From Alcanivoracaceae bacterium (lineage in GTDB: Bacteria > Pseudomonadota > Gammaproteobacteria > Xanthomonadales > Marinicellaceae): a DNA stretch of 43,261 bases. The stretch covers positions 1 through 43,261 of the forward strand of contig JAESTH010000307.1 in assembly GCA_016763695.1 (NCBI GenBank), written 5' to 3'. Under the pieces are notes generated by a model. That model saw only the letters and a list, made by a program, of their open reading frames with translations. It was not told the DNA's origin and did not search any database. Below are positions 1-10,278 of the stretch, in pieces. Numbering within the stretch: position 1 is the stretch's first letter; each line of letters begins with the position of its first letter. The translations under genes and the position numbers were made by a program.

Positions 1-729
1 ACTCTGGCTAAAGAGGATAATAGGGTCATTGTAGAACATGGCGCATTTGCTGAACTTGGAGAAATGATAAACAGAAATTTTGAAAAAAATGTTGATGGTA
101 TATTGTTTGATTTGGGTGTTTCCTCACCACAAATTGATCAGGCACAACGAGGCTTCAGCTTTAACCATGACGGACCTTTAGACATGCGCATGGATACCAG
201 CAGCGGCGAAACAGCTGCCCAGTGGTTAAACCGCGCAGACTGGAAAGAGATATCTAAAGTATTGTGGCGATATGGTGAAGAAAAAAATGCCACCAAAATT
301 GCTAAAGAAATAGTGATTTATAGAGACGAAGTAAAACCACTAGAAACAACAGCTGAACTGGTAGGGATAATTGAGAAGATAAATAGATACAGCAAAAAGC
401 ACCCTGCCACCCGATCATTTCAGGCCATAAGAATTCACCTAAACAGGGAACTGGAACAGGTAGAAAAAGTTTTACCTATAGCAATAGATAAATTAAATAA
501 AGGAGGACGATTAGTCGTTATTAGTTTTCACTCCCTTGAAGATCGAATCGTCAAAAGATTTTTAAAAAAACAGGCCAGCACTGGTGTATACGATAAGAGA
601 ATGCCAATTGCACCCACAAATGTAGCATGCCTAAAAATTATAGGCAAACCGATAAAAGCCTCCGTTGCTGAACTGGATGACAATCCAAGAGCTCGGAGTG
701 CCATTATGCGTGTTGCTGAAAAATTATGA
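1..729 (+). CDS. rsmH: 16S rRNA (cytosine-1402-N4)-methyltransferase RsmH, 5' end cut off by the window
   Basis: RsmH (MraW) uses SAM to methylate N4 of C1402 in the decoding centre of 16S rRNA. The frame is open from base 1 and matches the family before the first ATG at 64, so the true start lies upstream of the window; about 242 residues are visible. Family landmarks are the DGILxDLGVSSPQ segment, the GFSF..DGPLDMRMD stretch, KHPATRxFQAIRI, GGRLVVISFHSLEDRIVKRF, and the C-terminal NPRARSA block. The N-terminal SAM-binding glycine motif is outside the window. It is the first visible gene of the dcw operon, and its stop overlaps the ftsL start as ATGA. Confidence 0.97.
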   Translation, partial: TLAKEDNRVIVEHGAFAELGEMINRNFEKNVDGILFDLGVSSPQIDQAQRGFSFNHDGPLDMRMDTSSGETAAQWLNRADWKEISKVLWRYGEEKNATKIAKEIVIYRDEVKPLETTAELVGIIEKINRYSKKHPATRSFQAIRIHLNRELEQVEKVLPIAIDKLNKGGRLVVISFHSLEDRIVKRFLKKQASTGVYDKRMPIAPTNVACLKIIGKPIKASVAELDDNPRARSAIMRVAEKL

Positions 730-998
730 AATTGAAAAGCCTCATATTTTCATTATTTTTAGTTGTTTCACTGCTGATTATCATCGTTGACTACGTCTAC
801 TTACAACACAAAACCAGAAACAGATTTGTGGAGTTACAAACTTTAATAGAGCAGGAACACAATTTAAATGCAGATTGGGGCAGATTACAGATTGAACACT
901 CTACCCTGGTTAACAGTAGCCGAATAGAAACAAAAGCCATAAAACAACTTGGCATGGAATTGCCAGAAAACGAACATATTTTAAGCATAAAAAGATGA
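726..998 (+). CDS. ftsL: cell division protein FtsL
   Basis: FtsL is a small bitopic divisome protein that forms a complex with FtsB and FtsQ and activates FtsWI septal synthesis. The 90 residues show a short cytoplasmic tip, one membrane segment at about residues 5-27, and a heptad-like coiled-coil region to about 70, then the LGM..P segment usual near the FtsL C-terminus. Sequence identity within this family is low, so the call rests on size, topology and position between rsmH and ftsI. The start ATG overlaps the rsmH stop (ATGA), implying translational coupling. Confidence 0.9.
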   Translation: MKLKSLIFSLFLVVSLLIIIVDYVYLQHKTRNRFVELQTLIEQEHNLNADWGRLQIEHSTLVNSSRIETKAIKQLGMELPENEHILSIKR

Positions 999-1041
999 TA
1001 AAAAGACAGCTGAAAAAATCAATACTAAAAAAGTAAAAGAA

Positions 1042-2712
1042 GTGAATATAAAAATGCGTATATCTGTTGTTATTGCTTTTCTTATGCTGTGCTTTGCTAT
1101 TATTGTTATTCGCGCTTTTGCTATTCAAGTCAAAGGTGAAGAATTTTATACCAAACAGGGCGATATGCGCCAAATAAGAGCCATTGACCTACATGTTGCC
1201 CGTGGCACCATCTTCGACAGAAATGACGAACCTCTGGCAATAAGCACCCCAATGATTTCAATTGGTGTCAAGCCCAAGATATTAATTCAGCAAATATCAC
1301 GATTAGAACAATTAGCAGAAGCTTTAGAGCTAGACACAGAAAAGCTCAAAAACATGGTTAGCGACAAGAAAGACAAGAAATTTATCTACATCAAAAGACG
1401 AATTCCTCCTTATATTGCGGATTCTGTCCGTGCCTTAAACATCAAAGGTGTAGAATTTAGGAAAGAATTTAAAAGATATTATCCTGCTGGTGAAATAGTT
1501 TCTCAACTAATAGGCTTCACTGATGCCGATGACATAGGTAAAGAAGGCATAGAAAGCACATATGACAAATGGTTATCTGGCACCACTGGTCGTAAACAGG
1601 TCATGCAGGATCGTTTTGGGCACATCATAAAAGACATCAAAGAAATTACCAGCGCCCAACCAGGCAAAGATGTCATCCTGAGCATAGACAGAAGGCTGCA
1701 ATATATTGCATATAAGGCATTGAAAACCGCCGTATACCACCACAAAGCAAAAAGAGGTGCCGCCATCATATTAGATATCACTACTGGCGAAATTCTGGCT
1801 ATGGTGTCTCAACCATCATATAACCCAAACAATATTACCGATGACTCCATTCCTGGAATGCGTAATCGAGCCTTACAGGATATCTACGAACCAGGTTCAG
1901 TCATTAAACCATTTACCGTGATCGCAGGCATGCTCAGTGGCGAATATGATGAAAACAGCATTATTGACACCACACCTTTTGAAGTTGATGGCTTTAAATT
2001 CAGTGATGCCAAAGACTATGGGAAAATAAATCTGCAAACACTCTTAAGCAAGTCAAGTAATATTGGCGCAGCCAAAATAGCACTCAGCTTAAGTAAAAAC
2101 CACCTATGGGATACTTTCAATTTATTTGGTTTGGGCTCAAGCACTAATAGTGGAATCATTGGAGAATCTGCTGGATTTTTACCTGATCATAAAAGTTGGA
2201 GTCACTCACGTCATGCCAACATTTCTTTCGGTTACGGCTTACAGGTCACCACTTTACAACTCGCCACAGCTTATGCCGCCATTGCCAACAATGGTCGCTG
2301 GCGTACACCAACATATATTAAGGGCAATATTAATGAAGACAAAGCAATCATTGACCCAAAAATTGCCAATGCGGTCAGCAAAATGCTAAGAAATGTAGTC
2401 AGTGAAAATAATACGGGTAGAAATGCCCTAATCGAAGGCTATAGCGTAGCGGGTAAAACAGGTACAGCAATAATTGCTGCCAAAGGAGGATACTCAAACA
2501 AATACATAGCCAGTTTTGTCGGTTTTGCTCCTGCCAAAAACCCCAGACTTGTGGTCGCAATCACCATTACTGATCCTGCGGGAGAAGAATACGGTGGCAG
2601 CGTGGTTGCTGCTCCAGTATTTAAACAAATCATGCAAAATAGCCTGAGAATATTAAATATATCTCCTGAAAAAACGCCCATTAGAGTAGCTGAGGTTAAA
2701 CATGAACATTGA
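1042..2712 (+). CDS. ftsI: peptidoglycan D,D-transpeptidase FtsI (PBP3)
   Basis: FtsI is the septal class B penicillin-binding protein that cross-links peptidoglycan together with FtsW. One membrane anchor lies near residues 8-27, followed by the dimerisation domain and the transpeptidase domain. Numbered from the GTG at 1042, the catalytic S286-x-x-K289 sits in EPGSVIKPF, S338-S339-N340 is the second motif, and K472-T-G is the third. The start is uncertain. GTG 1042 and ATG 1054 are the available in-frame starts, but neither has a good ribosome binding site and both leave a gap after ftsL. An ATG at 995 overlaps the ftsL stop but is in another frame; one extra A in the run at 1000-1004 would join it to this frame. 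The 3' end overlaps murE by 11 bases. Confidence 0.95.
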   Translation: MNIKMRISVVIAFLMLCFAIIVIRAFAIQVKGEEFYTKQGDMRQIRAIDLHVARGTIFDRNDEPLAISTPMISIGVKPKILIQQISRLEQLAEALELDTEKLKNMVSDKKDKKFIYIKRRIPPYIADSVRALNIKGVEFRKEFKRYYPAGEIVSQLIGFTDADDIGKEGIESTYDKWLSGTTGRKQVMQDRFGHIIKDIKEITSAQPGKDVILSIDRRLQYIAYKALKTAVYHHKAKRGAAIILDITTGEILAMVSQPSYNPNNITDDSIPGMRNRALQDIYEPGSVIKPFTVIAGMLSGEYDENSIIDTTPFEVDGFKFSDAKDYGKINLQTLLSKSSNIGAAKIALSLSKNHLWDTFNLFGLGSSTNSGIIGESAGFLPDHKSWSHSRHANISFGYGLQVTTLQLATAYAAIANNGRWRTPTYIKGNINEDKAIIDPKIANAVSKMLRNVVSENNTGRNALIEGYSVAGKTGTAIIAAKGGYSNKYIASFVGFAPAKNPRLVVAITITDPAGEEYGGSVVAAPVFKQIMQNSLRILNISPEKTPIRVAEVKHEH

Positions 2713-4198
2713 TTTAATCACGCTACTTAAATGGCTGAATATTAAATCTTCCAATTTAGGAATCAATGTCACAGGCTTATGTCAGGATAGCCGCAAAATC
2801 AACATGGGCAATGTTTTCATTGCCTTAAGTGGCTTAGATAATCACGGTATTGATTTTGCCTATCAGGTTCAGCGTGGTGGTGCCTGTGCGATACTTGCAG
2901 AATCTGTTGGAAAAAATAAAGCCAAACCTAAATCAAGACAACAGCCACTTACCATACCAGTTATTGAAATTGACAACCTTTCTGAGAAACTAGGAAGTCT
3001 AGCAGCAAACTATTACAGCAACCCCTCTGATAAATTGCAAATAACCGGCATTACCGGCACCAATGGTAAAACATCTTGTGCATGGTTAATGCTACAGGCC
3101 TGGAGTCGGCTGGACATAAAGGGCGCATATATCGGCACTTTGGGATATGGTACGCTCAAACAAATGCACCCATTGAAAAATACCACGCCTCCAGCCTTAG
3201 AATTACAAAAGATTCTCGCACAATTTGTAAAAGATGGAATCACCCATGTCAGCCTTGAAGTCTCATCTCATGGCTTATCCCTGGGCAGAGTCAATGCACT
3301 AAATTTTAAAGGTGCTGGCTTTACCAATATCAGTAGAGATCATCTGGATTTCCATAAAACCATGGAAGAATACTCTAATGCCAAGAAAAAACTCTTCATA
3401 AATAATCAGTTAGACTACTCAATTATTAATTTTAATGATTATTATGGAAAAAAATGGCTGACCGAAATCAATCATCATGTCGTGAGTTATGCAATGGATG
3501 CACATGAAGCTGATTTACATGCTGTAAATATTGAACTAATGCCTAAAGGAATAAAATTTCAATTAAGCTGGCAGAACAAAACATATAACGTATTTACATC
3601 ACTGCTTGGAAAATTCAATATTGATAACATCCTGCTGGTGGTAGCAACATTATTACAACAGTCATATAACATAGAACAAATTGTTGGAATCATCAGTTCT
3701 TTCAAACCTGTACCAGGAAGGATGAACAGAGTTGAAAGCACTATAAACAGCAGCCCTCTGATAATAGTAGATTACGCACACACTCCAGATGCGCTACAAC
3801 AGGTATTGCTTGCATTAAAACAGCACAATGCCAAAAACATATGGTGTATATTTGGTTGCGGAGGCAATCGGGATAAAGGCAAAAGACCAGAAATGGGACA
3901 TATAGCCGAAACATTGGCAGATCACGTTATCGTCACCGATGACAATCCCAGATATGAAGACAATGAGCAGATAACCGCCGATATTCTTATGGGCATGAAT
4001 AGCCTACCAAAGGTTATTCATTCACGCGAAGATGCCATTGCTTATGCCATCGAACATGCACACGTCGATGACTTAATACTTATTGCTGGAAAAGGCCACG
4101 AGTCCAGCCAGTTAATCAATGGCAAATATTACCCATTTGATGATAAAACCATAGCCGCTGATCTCCTGAATAAATATAAGGAGCAGCAGCATGATTAA
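2702..4198 (+). CDS. murE: UDP-MurNAc-tripeptide synthetase MurE (meso-diaminopimelate-adding)
   Basis: This cytoplasmic Mur ligase adds meso-diaminopimelate to UDP-MurNAc-L-Ala-D-Glu using ATP. The 498 residues fit the family. The ATP-binding loop GTNGKT is at 119-124, followed by the TPPALELQ and EVSSHGL substrate segments and a central HLDFH motif. D414-N-P-R417 is the signature that selects diaminopimelate rather than lysine, so the wall should be the usual Gram-negative type. It overlaps ftsI by 11 bases and murF by 8, so it is translated from the same operon. dapA at 40802 supplies the diaminopimelate pathway. Confidence 0.98.
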   Translation: MNIDLITLLKWLNIKSSNLGINVTGLCQDSRKINMGNVFIALSGLDNHGIDFAYQVQRGGACAILAESVGKNKAKPKSRQQPLTIPVIEIDNLSEKLGSLAANYYSNPSDKLQITGITGTNGKTSCAWLMLQAWSRLDIKGAYIGTLGYGTLKQMHPLKNTTPPALELQKILAQFVKDGITHVSLEVSSHGLSLGRVNALNFKGAGFTNISRDHLDFHKTMEEYSNAKKKLFINNQLDYSIINFNDYYGKKWLTEINHHVVSYAMDAHEADLHAVNIELMPKGIKFQLSWQNKTYNVFTSLLGKFNIDNILLVVATLLQQSYNIEQIVGIISSFKPVPGRMNRVESTINSSPLIIVDYAHTPDALQQVLLALKQHNAKNIWCIFGCGGNRDKGKRPEMGHIAETLADHVIVTDDNPRYEDNEQITADILMGMNSLPKVIHSREDAIAYAIEHAHVDDLILIAGKGHESSQLINGKYYPFDDKTIAADLLNKYKEQQHD

Positions 4199-5528
4199 TT
4201 ATAACTTACATCAAGCTGCCAGCATAACTGGAGCCACCTTGATTGGAAAGCCATGCCATTTTAGAGGCATCAGCATTGACTCGCGCACAGATTGTAGCCA
4301 CAAGTTATTTGTTGCTTTAAAAGGGCCTAATTTTAATGGTGAAAATTATTGTCAACAAGCCATTGATAATGGTGCAATAGCCGTGTTAGTAAATTCCCCA
4401 CAGGATATTAATATACCACAACTGATTTGCGCTGACAGTTTAAAAGCATTAACAACATTGGCAAAAAACTGGGCAAAACAATGCCAGGCTAAAATCATTG
4501 CCATCACCGGATCAAATGGCAAAACCACTGTAAAAAACATGATTAAATCTATTTTATCGATAGCTAACCATTGTTCTGCTACTTTGGGTAATTTAAATAA
4601 TGAAATTGGTGTGCCATTGACATTATGTAACATACATACCGATGACAAATATGCCATCATTGAAATGGGCGCGGCCAAATTGGGCGATATCTCATATCTG
4701 GTTTCTTTAGTTGATATTGAAACAGCTGTATTAACAAATGTATCTGCCGCACATATTGGCCGATTTGGCTCTTTCGAAAATATCATTCATGAAAAGGGCA
4801 AAATATTTTCAACCCAGAACCCAACACAACACTGCATACTACCATTTGATGATGACAACTATTCCACGTGGGTCTCAGCAAGCAACAGTAAAATATTGAG
4901 CTTTGGTACAAGTGATGATGCTGATATCCGCATAGAGACAAACAAATTATTTAGCTTATTAACTAAGTCTGACTCAATTAAAGATATAAAATTACCCATA
5001 GCTGGTCAACACAACCAGCTCAATGCTGCTTGCGCTGCCAGTGCTGCCATTTCTCTGGGCATAAGTTACGATGATATTAAACATGGCTTGCAAAACTTTA
5101 TCTCCGAAAGCGGTAGATTAGAAGATTTAGGAATATTCAGCGGCAATAGAATCATCAATGACAGCTACAACGCCAATCCCCAATCAGTCAAAGCGGCTAT
5201 AGATGTTTTAGTAGCCTATAACACCCCTACTACACTGGTATTTGGGGACATGGCAGAACTGGGTACTGATTCTCAACAACTGCATCAGGCAATAGGCCAA
5301 TACTGTAAACAACAAAATATCTCACACCTACTGACCATTGGCGCTGACTCAAAATATGCCAGTATGGCGTTTTCAGACAACATACAGCATTTTGACAGCA
5401 TAAATTCATTAAAAAACCATTTATTGAAAAGTTGGAGTCAATTTGGCACCATACTTGTTAAAGGTTCAAGAAGCATGCACCTTGAGGATTTGATTAATGG
5501 CTTAACTGATTCGGAGAAGGTCGCATGA
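4191..5528 (+). CDS. murF: UDP-MurNAc-tripeptide:D-Ala-D-Ala ligase MurF
   Basis: MurF adds the D-Ala-D-Ala dipeptide made by Ddl to UDP-MurNAc-tripeptide, completing the soluble pentapeptide precursor. The 445 residues carry the Mur ligase ATP loop GSNGKTT at 107-113, the [14 protein letters not shown] segment typical of MurF, the EMGAA motif, and [10 protein letters not shown] in the C-terminal domain. The start at 4191 sits inside the murE end with AGGAG just upstream. The stop overlaps the mraY start as ATGA. Confidence 0.98.
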   Translation: MINYNLHQAASITGATLIGKPCHFRGISIDSRTDCSHKLFVALKGPNFNGENYCQQAIDNGAIAVLVNSPQDINIPQLICADSLKALTTLAKNWAKQCQAKIIAITGSNGKTTVKNMIKSILSIANHCSATLGNLNNEIGVPLTLCNIHTDDKYAIIEMGAAKLGDISYLVSLVDIETAVLTNVSAAHIGRFGSFENIIHEKGKIFSTQNPTQHCILPFDDDNYSTWVSASNSKILSFGTSDDADIRIETNKLFSLLTKSDSIKDIKLPIAGQHNQLNAACAASAAISLGISYDDIKHGLQNFISESGRLEDLGIFSGNRIINDSYNANPQSVKAAIDVLVAYNTPTTLVFGDMAELGTDSQQLHQAIGQYCKQQNISHLLTIGADSKYASMAFSDNIQHFDSINSLKNHLLKSWSQFGTILVKGSRSMHLEDLINGLTDSEKVA

Positions 5529-6607
5529 TTCTTTGGTTAGCACAATATTTTCAGGAAAACCACAGCTGGCTTAATCTGTTTTCATACCAAACATTCAGAG
5601 CCATTATGGCAGCATTAACAGCATTAATAATATCAGTATTCTTAGGGCCAGCTTTTATTAGAAAGCTACAGGAAAAGCAGATCGGACAACAGGTAAGAAG
5701 TTTAGGACCAAAATCACATTTATCCAAACAGGGAACTCCGACAATGGGCGGGGCACTGATCATATTTGCCATTATCATTGCCTGTCTGTTATGGGGCGAT
5801 TTATCCATCAACTATATTTGGGTATCTATGTACGTGCTTTTTGGCTTTGGCCTAATTGGCTGGCTAGATGATTATCGAAAACTGGTACTCAAAGACTCAG
5901 CTGGCTTATCGGCAGGGTGGAAATATACACTACAATCATTATTTGGCATCAGTGCCGTGCTGTATTTATTTTTCTTTGGCGACATTAGTCTGACAACACA
6001 AATGGTTATTCCATTTATTAAAGATTTAGACTGGCCTCTGGGTTGGCTGGTCATCCCACTGGGTTATTTTGTCATGGTCGGGTCATCTAATGCCGTCAAC
6101 CTGACAGATGGACTAGATGGCCTGGCAATCATGCCCGTTGTACTTGTTGCCGCGGCATTAGGGGTCATTGCTTACCTATCTGGACATTCTGTCTTTTCAC
6201 ATTACCTTTTTATTCCCTACATTCCTGATACTGGTGAGCTATCAATCTTTTGTGCCGCCATCGTTGGATCTGGATTGGGCCTTTTATGGTTCAACACCTA
6301 TCCAGCAGAAATGTTTATGGGTGACGTTGGTGCTTTATCACTGGGGGCAGCATTAGGTATTGTTGCCATTATAACCAGACAGGAATTAGTGTTTTTCATC
6401 ATGAGCGGTGTATTTGTAATGGAAACAGTTTCTGTCATTTTACAAGTTGGATCCTACAAATTACGTAAGAAAAGAATTTTCAAGATGGCTCCTATACACC
6501 ATCATTTTGAATTAAAAGGCTGGCCAGAACCAAAAGTTGTGGTGCGTTTTTGGATCATGGCCTTAATAATGGTATTGATTGGCTTGGCAACATTAAAAAT
6601 TAGATAA
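5525..6607 (+). CDS. mraY: phospho-MurNAc-pentapeptide translocase MraY
   Basis: MraY transfers phospho-MurNAc-pentapeptide to undecaprenyl phosphate in the inner membrane, giving lipid I. The 360 residues equal the E. coli length. About ten membrane segments are evident. The conserved aspartate pair D115-D116 lies in [17 protein letters not shown] is the family motif, and the [11 protein letters not shown] loop near the C-terminus holds the histidine cluster of the active site. The gene is followed after only two bases by ftsW. murD, the usual next gene in gammaproteobacteria, is not there. Confidence 0.98.
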   Translation: MILWLAQYFQENHSWLNLFSYQTFRAIMAALTALIISVFLGPAFIRKLQEKQIGQQVRSLGPKSHLSKQGTPTMGGALIIFAIIIACLLWGDLSINYIWVSMYVLFGFGLIGWLDDYRKLVLKDSAGLSAGWKYTLQSLFGISAVLYLFFFGDISLTTQMVIPFIKDLDWPLGWLVIPLGYFVMVGSSNAVNLTDGLDGLAIMPVVLVAAALGVIAYLSGHSVFSHYLFIPYIPDTGELSIFCAAIVGSGLGLLWFNTYPAEMFMGDVGALSLGAALGIVAIITRQELVFFIMSGVFVMETVSVILQVGSYKLRKKRIFKMAPIHHHFELKGWPEPKVVVRFWIMALIMVLIGLATLKIR

Positions 6608-6609
6608 AA

Positions 6610-7800
6610 ATGATAATATCCAACAAACAAGCAAACAAATTGTCATCCAACAGCTATTTAGTTGTCGGCGTTGACTTTTGGCTGATGATTTCCGTCATTT
6701 GCCTGATTGCAATCGGCATAACAATGGTTGCATCATCTTCATTTGCTATTGCTGAAAAATATAACCACGATGCTTTTTATTACTTAAAACGACATATCAT
6801 TTTTATCAGTATAGGCATAGCCTTGAGCTCTATCATATTGGCGATGAAAATGGACTGGATGCAACACTTAAGTCGTATTTTTATCGTTATTGCAATCCTG
6901 TTACTTATACTTGTATTGTTTCCTGGCTTTGGAGTTAAAATCAACGGCGCAAGACGCTGGATTAACCTTGGCATTGCACGTTTTCAGGTTGTTGAAGCGG
7001 TTAAACTTGCCATGATAGTCTATCTGGCTGGATACATAGTCAGACATAAACAAGGCTTACAGCATAAATTTTTTAGCGTCATTAAACCATTATTATTGTC
7101 AGTACTGTTATCATTCCTATTGCTATTACAGCCTGATTTTGGTTCTGCCGTATTATTAATGATCATTACACTGTTTATGATTTATATGGCTGGCGCCCGA
7201 TATAGAGACCTCTTTATACTGGCTATTTTTTCAGCTTCTTCCATGGCTATCCTAGCAAAAGCAGAACCGTACAGAATGCAAAGACTCAATAGCTTCCTCA
7301 ATCCCTGGGCAACCCCTTTTGATGATGGGTTTCAACTGGTGCAGGCACTCATTGCCATCGGTAGTGGCAAGGTTTCAGGTATTGGGATCGGTGGTAGCGT
7401 ACAAAAATTATTTTATTTACCCGAAGCACATACTGATTTTATTTTTTCAGTATTTGCCGAAGAAATGGGCTTTATTGGTGTTATCTGCCTTGTCGTAATT
7501 TATGTCATATTCATATCAAGGATTTTCTCCATTTCAAAAGAAGCCTTTAATAATGGCAAGGAATTTGCAGCATTTTCCTGTGCAGGCATAGGTGTTTGGC
7601 TTGCCTTACAAACATTCTTAAGCATGGGTGTCAATCTGGGCTTACTGCCTACAAAGGGTTTAACCCTGCCCTTTATCAGCTCCGGCGGTTCAGCTATTTT
7701 GATGAACCTGTTAAGTCTAGCAATTGTGATGCGGGTGTCATATGAGAATCGCAAACACAACTTAAAGGCAATACGTAAACATAGCGAGGTACTGATATGA
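6610..7800 (+). CDS. ftsW: septal peptidoglycan glycosyltransferase FtsW
   Basis: FtsW is the SEDS-family polymerase that works with FtsI at the septum. The 396 residues have about ten membrane segments. Family landmarks are NGARRWI after the first four segments, LLLQPDFGSA, the large periplasmic loop ATPFDDGFQLVQALIAIGSG...YLPEAHTDFIFSVFAEE, and LPFISSGGSA near the end. The start ATG lies two bases after the mraY stop. The stop overlaps murG as ATGA. RodA is the alternative SEDS member, but the dcw position supports FtsW. Confidence 0.97.
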   Translation: MIISNKQANKLSSNSYLVVGVDFWLMISVICLIAIGITMVASSSFAIAEKYNHDAFYYLKRHIIFISIGIALSSIILAMKMDWMQHLSRIFIVIAILLLILVLFPGFGVKINGARRWINLGIARFQVVEAVKLAMIVYLAGYIVRHKQGLQHKFFSVIKPLLLSVLLSFLLLLQPDFGSAVLLMIITLFMIYMAGARYRDLFILAIFSASSMAILAKAEPYRMQRLNSFLNPWATPFDDGFQLVQALIAIGSGKVSGIGIGGSVQKLFYLPEAHTDFIFSVFAEEMGFIGVICLVVIYVIFISRIFSISKEAFNNGKEFAAFSCAGIGVWLALQTFLSMGVNLGLLPTKGLTLPFISSGGSAILMNLLSLAIVMRVSYENRKHNLKAIRKHSEVLI

Positions 7801-8843
7801 AAATCGCTATCATGGCAGGTGGTACTGGAGGACATATATTCCCTGGATTGGCTGTAGCTGATGAACTACTCAAAAAGAATATCCAGGTCATCTGGCTTGG
7901 AGCCATTGGTGGTATGGAAGAAAGGCTGGTGAAACAGCAGAATATTCCAATAAAATTGCTAGCAATAAAAGGAATGCGTGGTAAAGGAATCAAAGGCCTA
8001 ACCACCCTACCATTTAAATTAATCAGGGCAACATGGAATGCTGCCAAATATTTTAAAGTGGAAAGAGTTGATGCCGTCATTAGCATGGGTGGCTATGTTG
8101 CTGGACCAGGTGGTTTAGCGGCAAAATTAAAAAACATCCCTCTTTTGGTACATGAGCAGAACAGTAAATTCGGCATGACTAATAAACACCTGTCAAAATG
8201 GGCCAAAAAAGTGTTAACTGGTTTTGACCTTAATGGTATTTATCAGTCACAATGGATAGGCAACCCTGTGCGTGAGGAAATAGAAAATAGTGAAAAGATA
8301 GATCATCAAAACGACAGGGTCAATATTTTTATACTTGGTGGTTCATTGGGAGCCAATAGCTTAAATACAAAAATACCAGAATTACTTAAACCGTTATTGG
8401 CAGAAGATAAAATATCGGTTAAACACCAGTGCGGAAAAAACAACGTACTTAAAACTAAAGAAAATTATAATACCAATAATAATTTAGAAATATTTGAGTT
8501 TATAGAAGATATGAGTGCAGCTTATCGCTGGGCGGATTTTGTCATTGCCAGAGCAGGCGCACTAACCATAGCAGAAATCAATGCCGTTGGACTGGCTGCT
8601 ATTTTTGTTCCCTATCCGTATGCGGTAGATGACCATCAGACAGAAAATGCTAAAAATATTGTCAACAATCATGCTGGTTATATTTGGCAGGAAAAACAAT
8701 CGATAGAAAATTTACAAAAATTCATAAACAACTTAGTGAGCAACAAAACATTACGTCAAGAAATGGCAGAAAATTCAAAAAAATTGCATAAAAAACATTC
8801 TGCACGTAGAGTTGCAGAAATATGTCTGGAGATGCTAGCATGA
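7797..8843 (+). CDS. murG: UDP-GlcNAc:lipid I GlcNAc transferase MurG
   Basis: MurG is a peripheral GT-B glycosyltransferase on the cytoplasmic membrane face that adds GlcNAc to lipid I to make lipid II. The 348 residues show the N-terminal glycine-rich loop [10 protein letters not shown] at residues 8-17, the second loop [18 protein letters not shown], the start of the C-terminal domain at [10 protein letters not shown], the [10 protein letters not shown] nucleotide-binding segment, and [14 protein letters not shown]. Length and motifs are complete. The stop TGA overlaps the preferred murC start at 8840. Confidence 0.98.
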   Translation: MKIAIMAGGTGGHIFPGLAVADELLKKNIQVIWLGAIGGMEERLVKQQNIPIKLLAIKGMRGKGIKGLTTLPFKLIRATWNAAKYFKVERVDAVISMGGYVAGPGGLAAKLKNIPLLVHEQNSKFGMTNKHLSKWAKKVLTGFDLNGIYQSQWIGNPVREEIENSEKIDHQNDRVNIFILGGSLGANSLNTKIPELLKPLLAEDKISVKHQCGKNNVLKTKENYNTNNNLEIFEFIEDMSAAYRWADFVIARAGALTIAEINAVGLAAIFVPYPYAVDDHQTENAKNIVNNHAGYIWQEKQSIENLQKFINNLVSNKTLRQEMAENSKKLHKKHSARRVAEICLEMLA

Positions 8844-10278
8844 GCTATTTAACTCCAGATAATCGTTTTGTGAACCGCATGAAAACCATACACATGATAG
8901 GCATAGGTGGTAGTGGCATGAGTGGTATTGCCGAAGTATTACATAACCTTGGCTTTGATATTTCTGGCTCCGACATACAGGACAGTGAAGTTGTTGCACG
9001 CTTGCGAAAAATGGGCATTTCTGTTTTTATTGGTCACAAGGCAGAAAATATAATCGCTGCTAATGTGGTGGTTATCTCATCAGCTATCAATAAGGGAAAC
9101 CCTGAACTAGTCGCCGCCAGAGAACTAAAAAAAGCAATATTGTCACGGGCTGAAATGCTGGCAGAATTAATGCGTTTTAAAATTGGCATCGCTGTTGCAG
9201 GTACACATGGCAAAACAACCACCACTTCATTAGTCGCCAGCGTACTACACGCCGGAAATTTAGACCCAACTTTTGTTATCGGCGGTTTATTAAACTCTGC
9301 TGGCACCAATGCAGGGTTGGGTACAAGTGAGTACTTAGTGGCAGAGGCCGATGAAAGCGATGGTTCCTTTCAGCTATTACAGCCCATCTTGGCCGTGGTA
9401 ACAAATATTGATGCCGATCACTTGCAAACATTTGGTGGTAAATTTTCGCAATTAAAACAAGCATTCGAAAACTTCTTGCATCACTTACCCTTTTATGGTG
9501 TCGCTATTTTATGTATAGACGATGAAAATGTAGCTGAACTAGCCTCAAGATTAGTGAGACCAACAATCACCTATGGCTTATCAGAAAACGCCATGATAAG
9601 AGCAACCAATATCAATCATCATAAACAAAACATGTCATTGATGTCCTGCAAAACAATGAAACCATTGCTGAAAATGTCATCATAAATTTACCTGGCCTAC
9701 ATAACATACAAAATGCTTTGGCTGCCATTGCTATTGGCATAGAACTTGGTACCAGTATAACTGATATAAAAACAGGCTTAAAAGAATTTGCCGGCATTGG
9801 TAGACGGTTTAATCTGACTCAAAACCTTCATTGCAATGCTGGTCAATTTACTCTGGTAGATGATTATGCGCACCACCCGACCGAATTAACCGCAGCCATT
9901 AATGCCTGTAGAGGCGGCTGGGACAATAGACTGGTTGTGGTTTTTCAACCGCATAGATATTCGCGTACCAGAGATTTATTTGATGAATTCACATCAGCAC
10001 TCAATCATGCCGATATATTAGTTCTTACTGAGGTTTATGCTGCAGGAGAACAGCCCATCTCAGGTTATAGCACCAGTGATTTGTGCCGTAGCATCCGTAC
10101 AAGAGGAAAAATTGACCCCATTTATATAGCCAATATTAACGATTTGGACACCGAGCTCAATGATATTATTCATCATGATGATTTGGTCTTGTTTGTTGGT
10201 GCTGGCAGCATAGGTCAAATAAGCAAAGCCATAGTCAAAAACCAGGGATTGGAGCAAATGGACAAGATCAACAAATGA
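8840..10278 (+). CDS. murC: UDP-MurNAc:L-alanine ligase MurC, interrupted by a one-base frameshift as sequenced
   Basis: MurC attaches L-alanine to UDP-MurNAc, the first step of stem peptide synthesis. Reading starts at ATG 8840, which overlaps the murG stop and has GGAGA upstream; an in-frame ATG at 8822 is less likely. The first part has [14 protein letters not shown], the ATP loop [10 protein letters not shown], and EADESDGSF, and stops at 9685. The rest resumes one frame over: HVIDVLQNN, then [28 protein letters not shown] and [13 protein letters not shown]. One added base in the A run at 9627-9630 restores a single reading frame of 479 residues with nothing missing. Because MurC is essential, a sequencing indel is more likely than real loss. 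Confidence 0.93.

Noticed and set aside
4352-4786. A 144-codon open frame on the minus strand
   Set aside because: It lies wholly opposite murF and has no ribosome binding site or recognisable motif.
7694-8086. A 130-codon open frame on the minus strand
   Set aside because: It spans the ftsW/murG junction on the opposite strand, with composition typical of a shadow frame.
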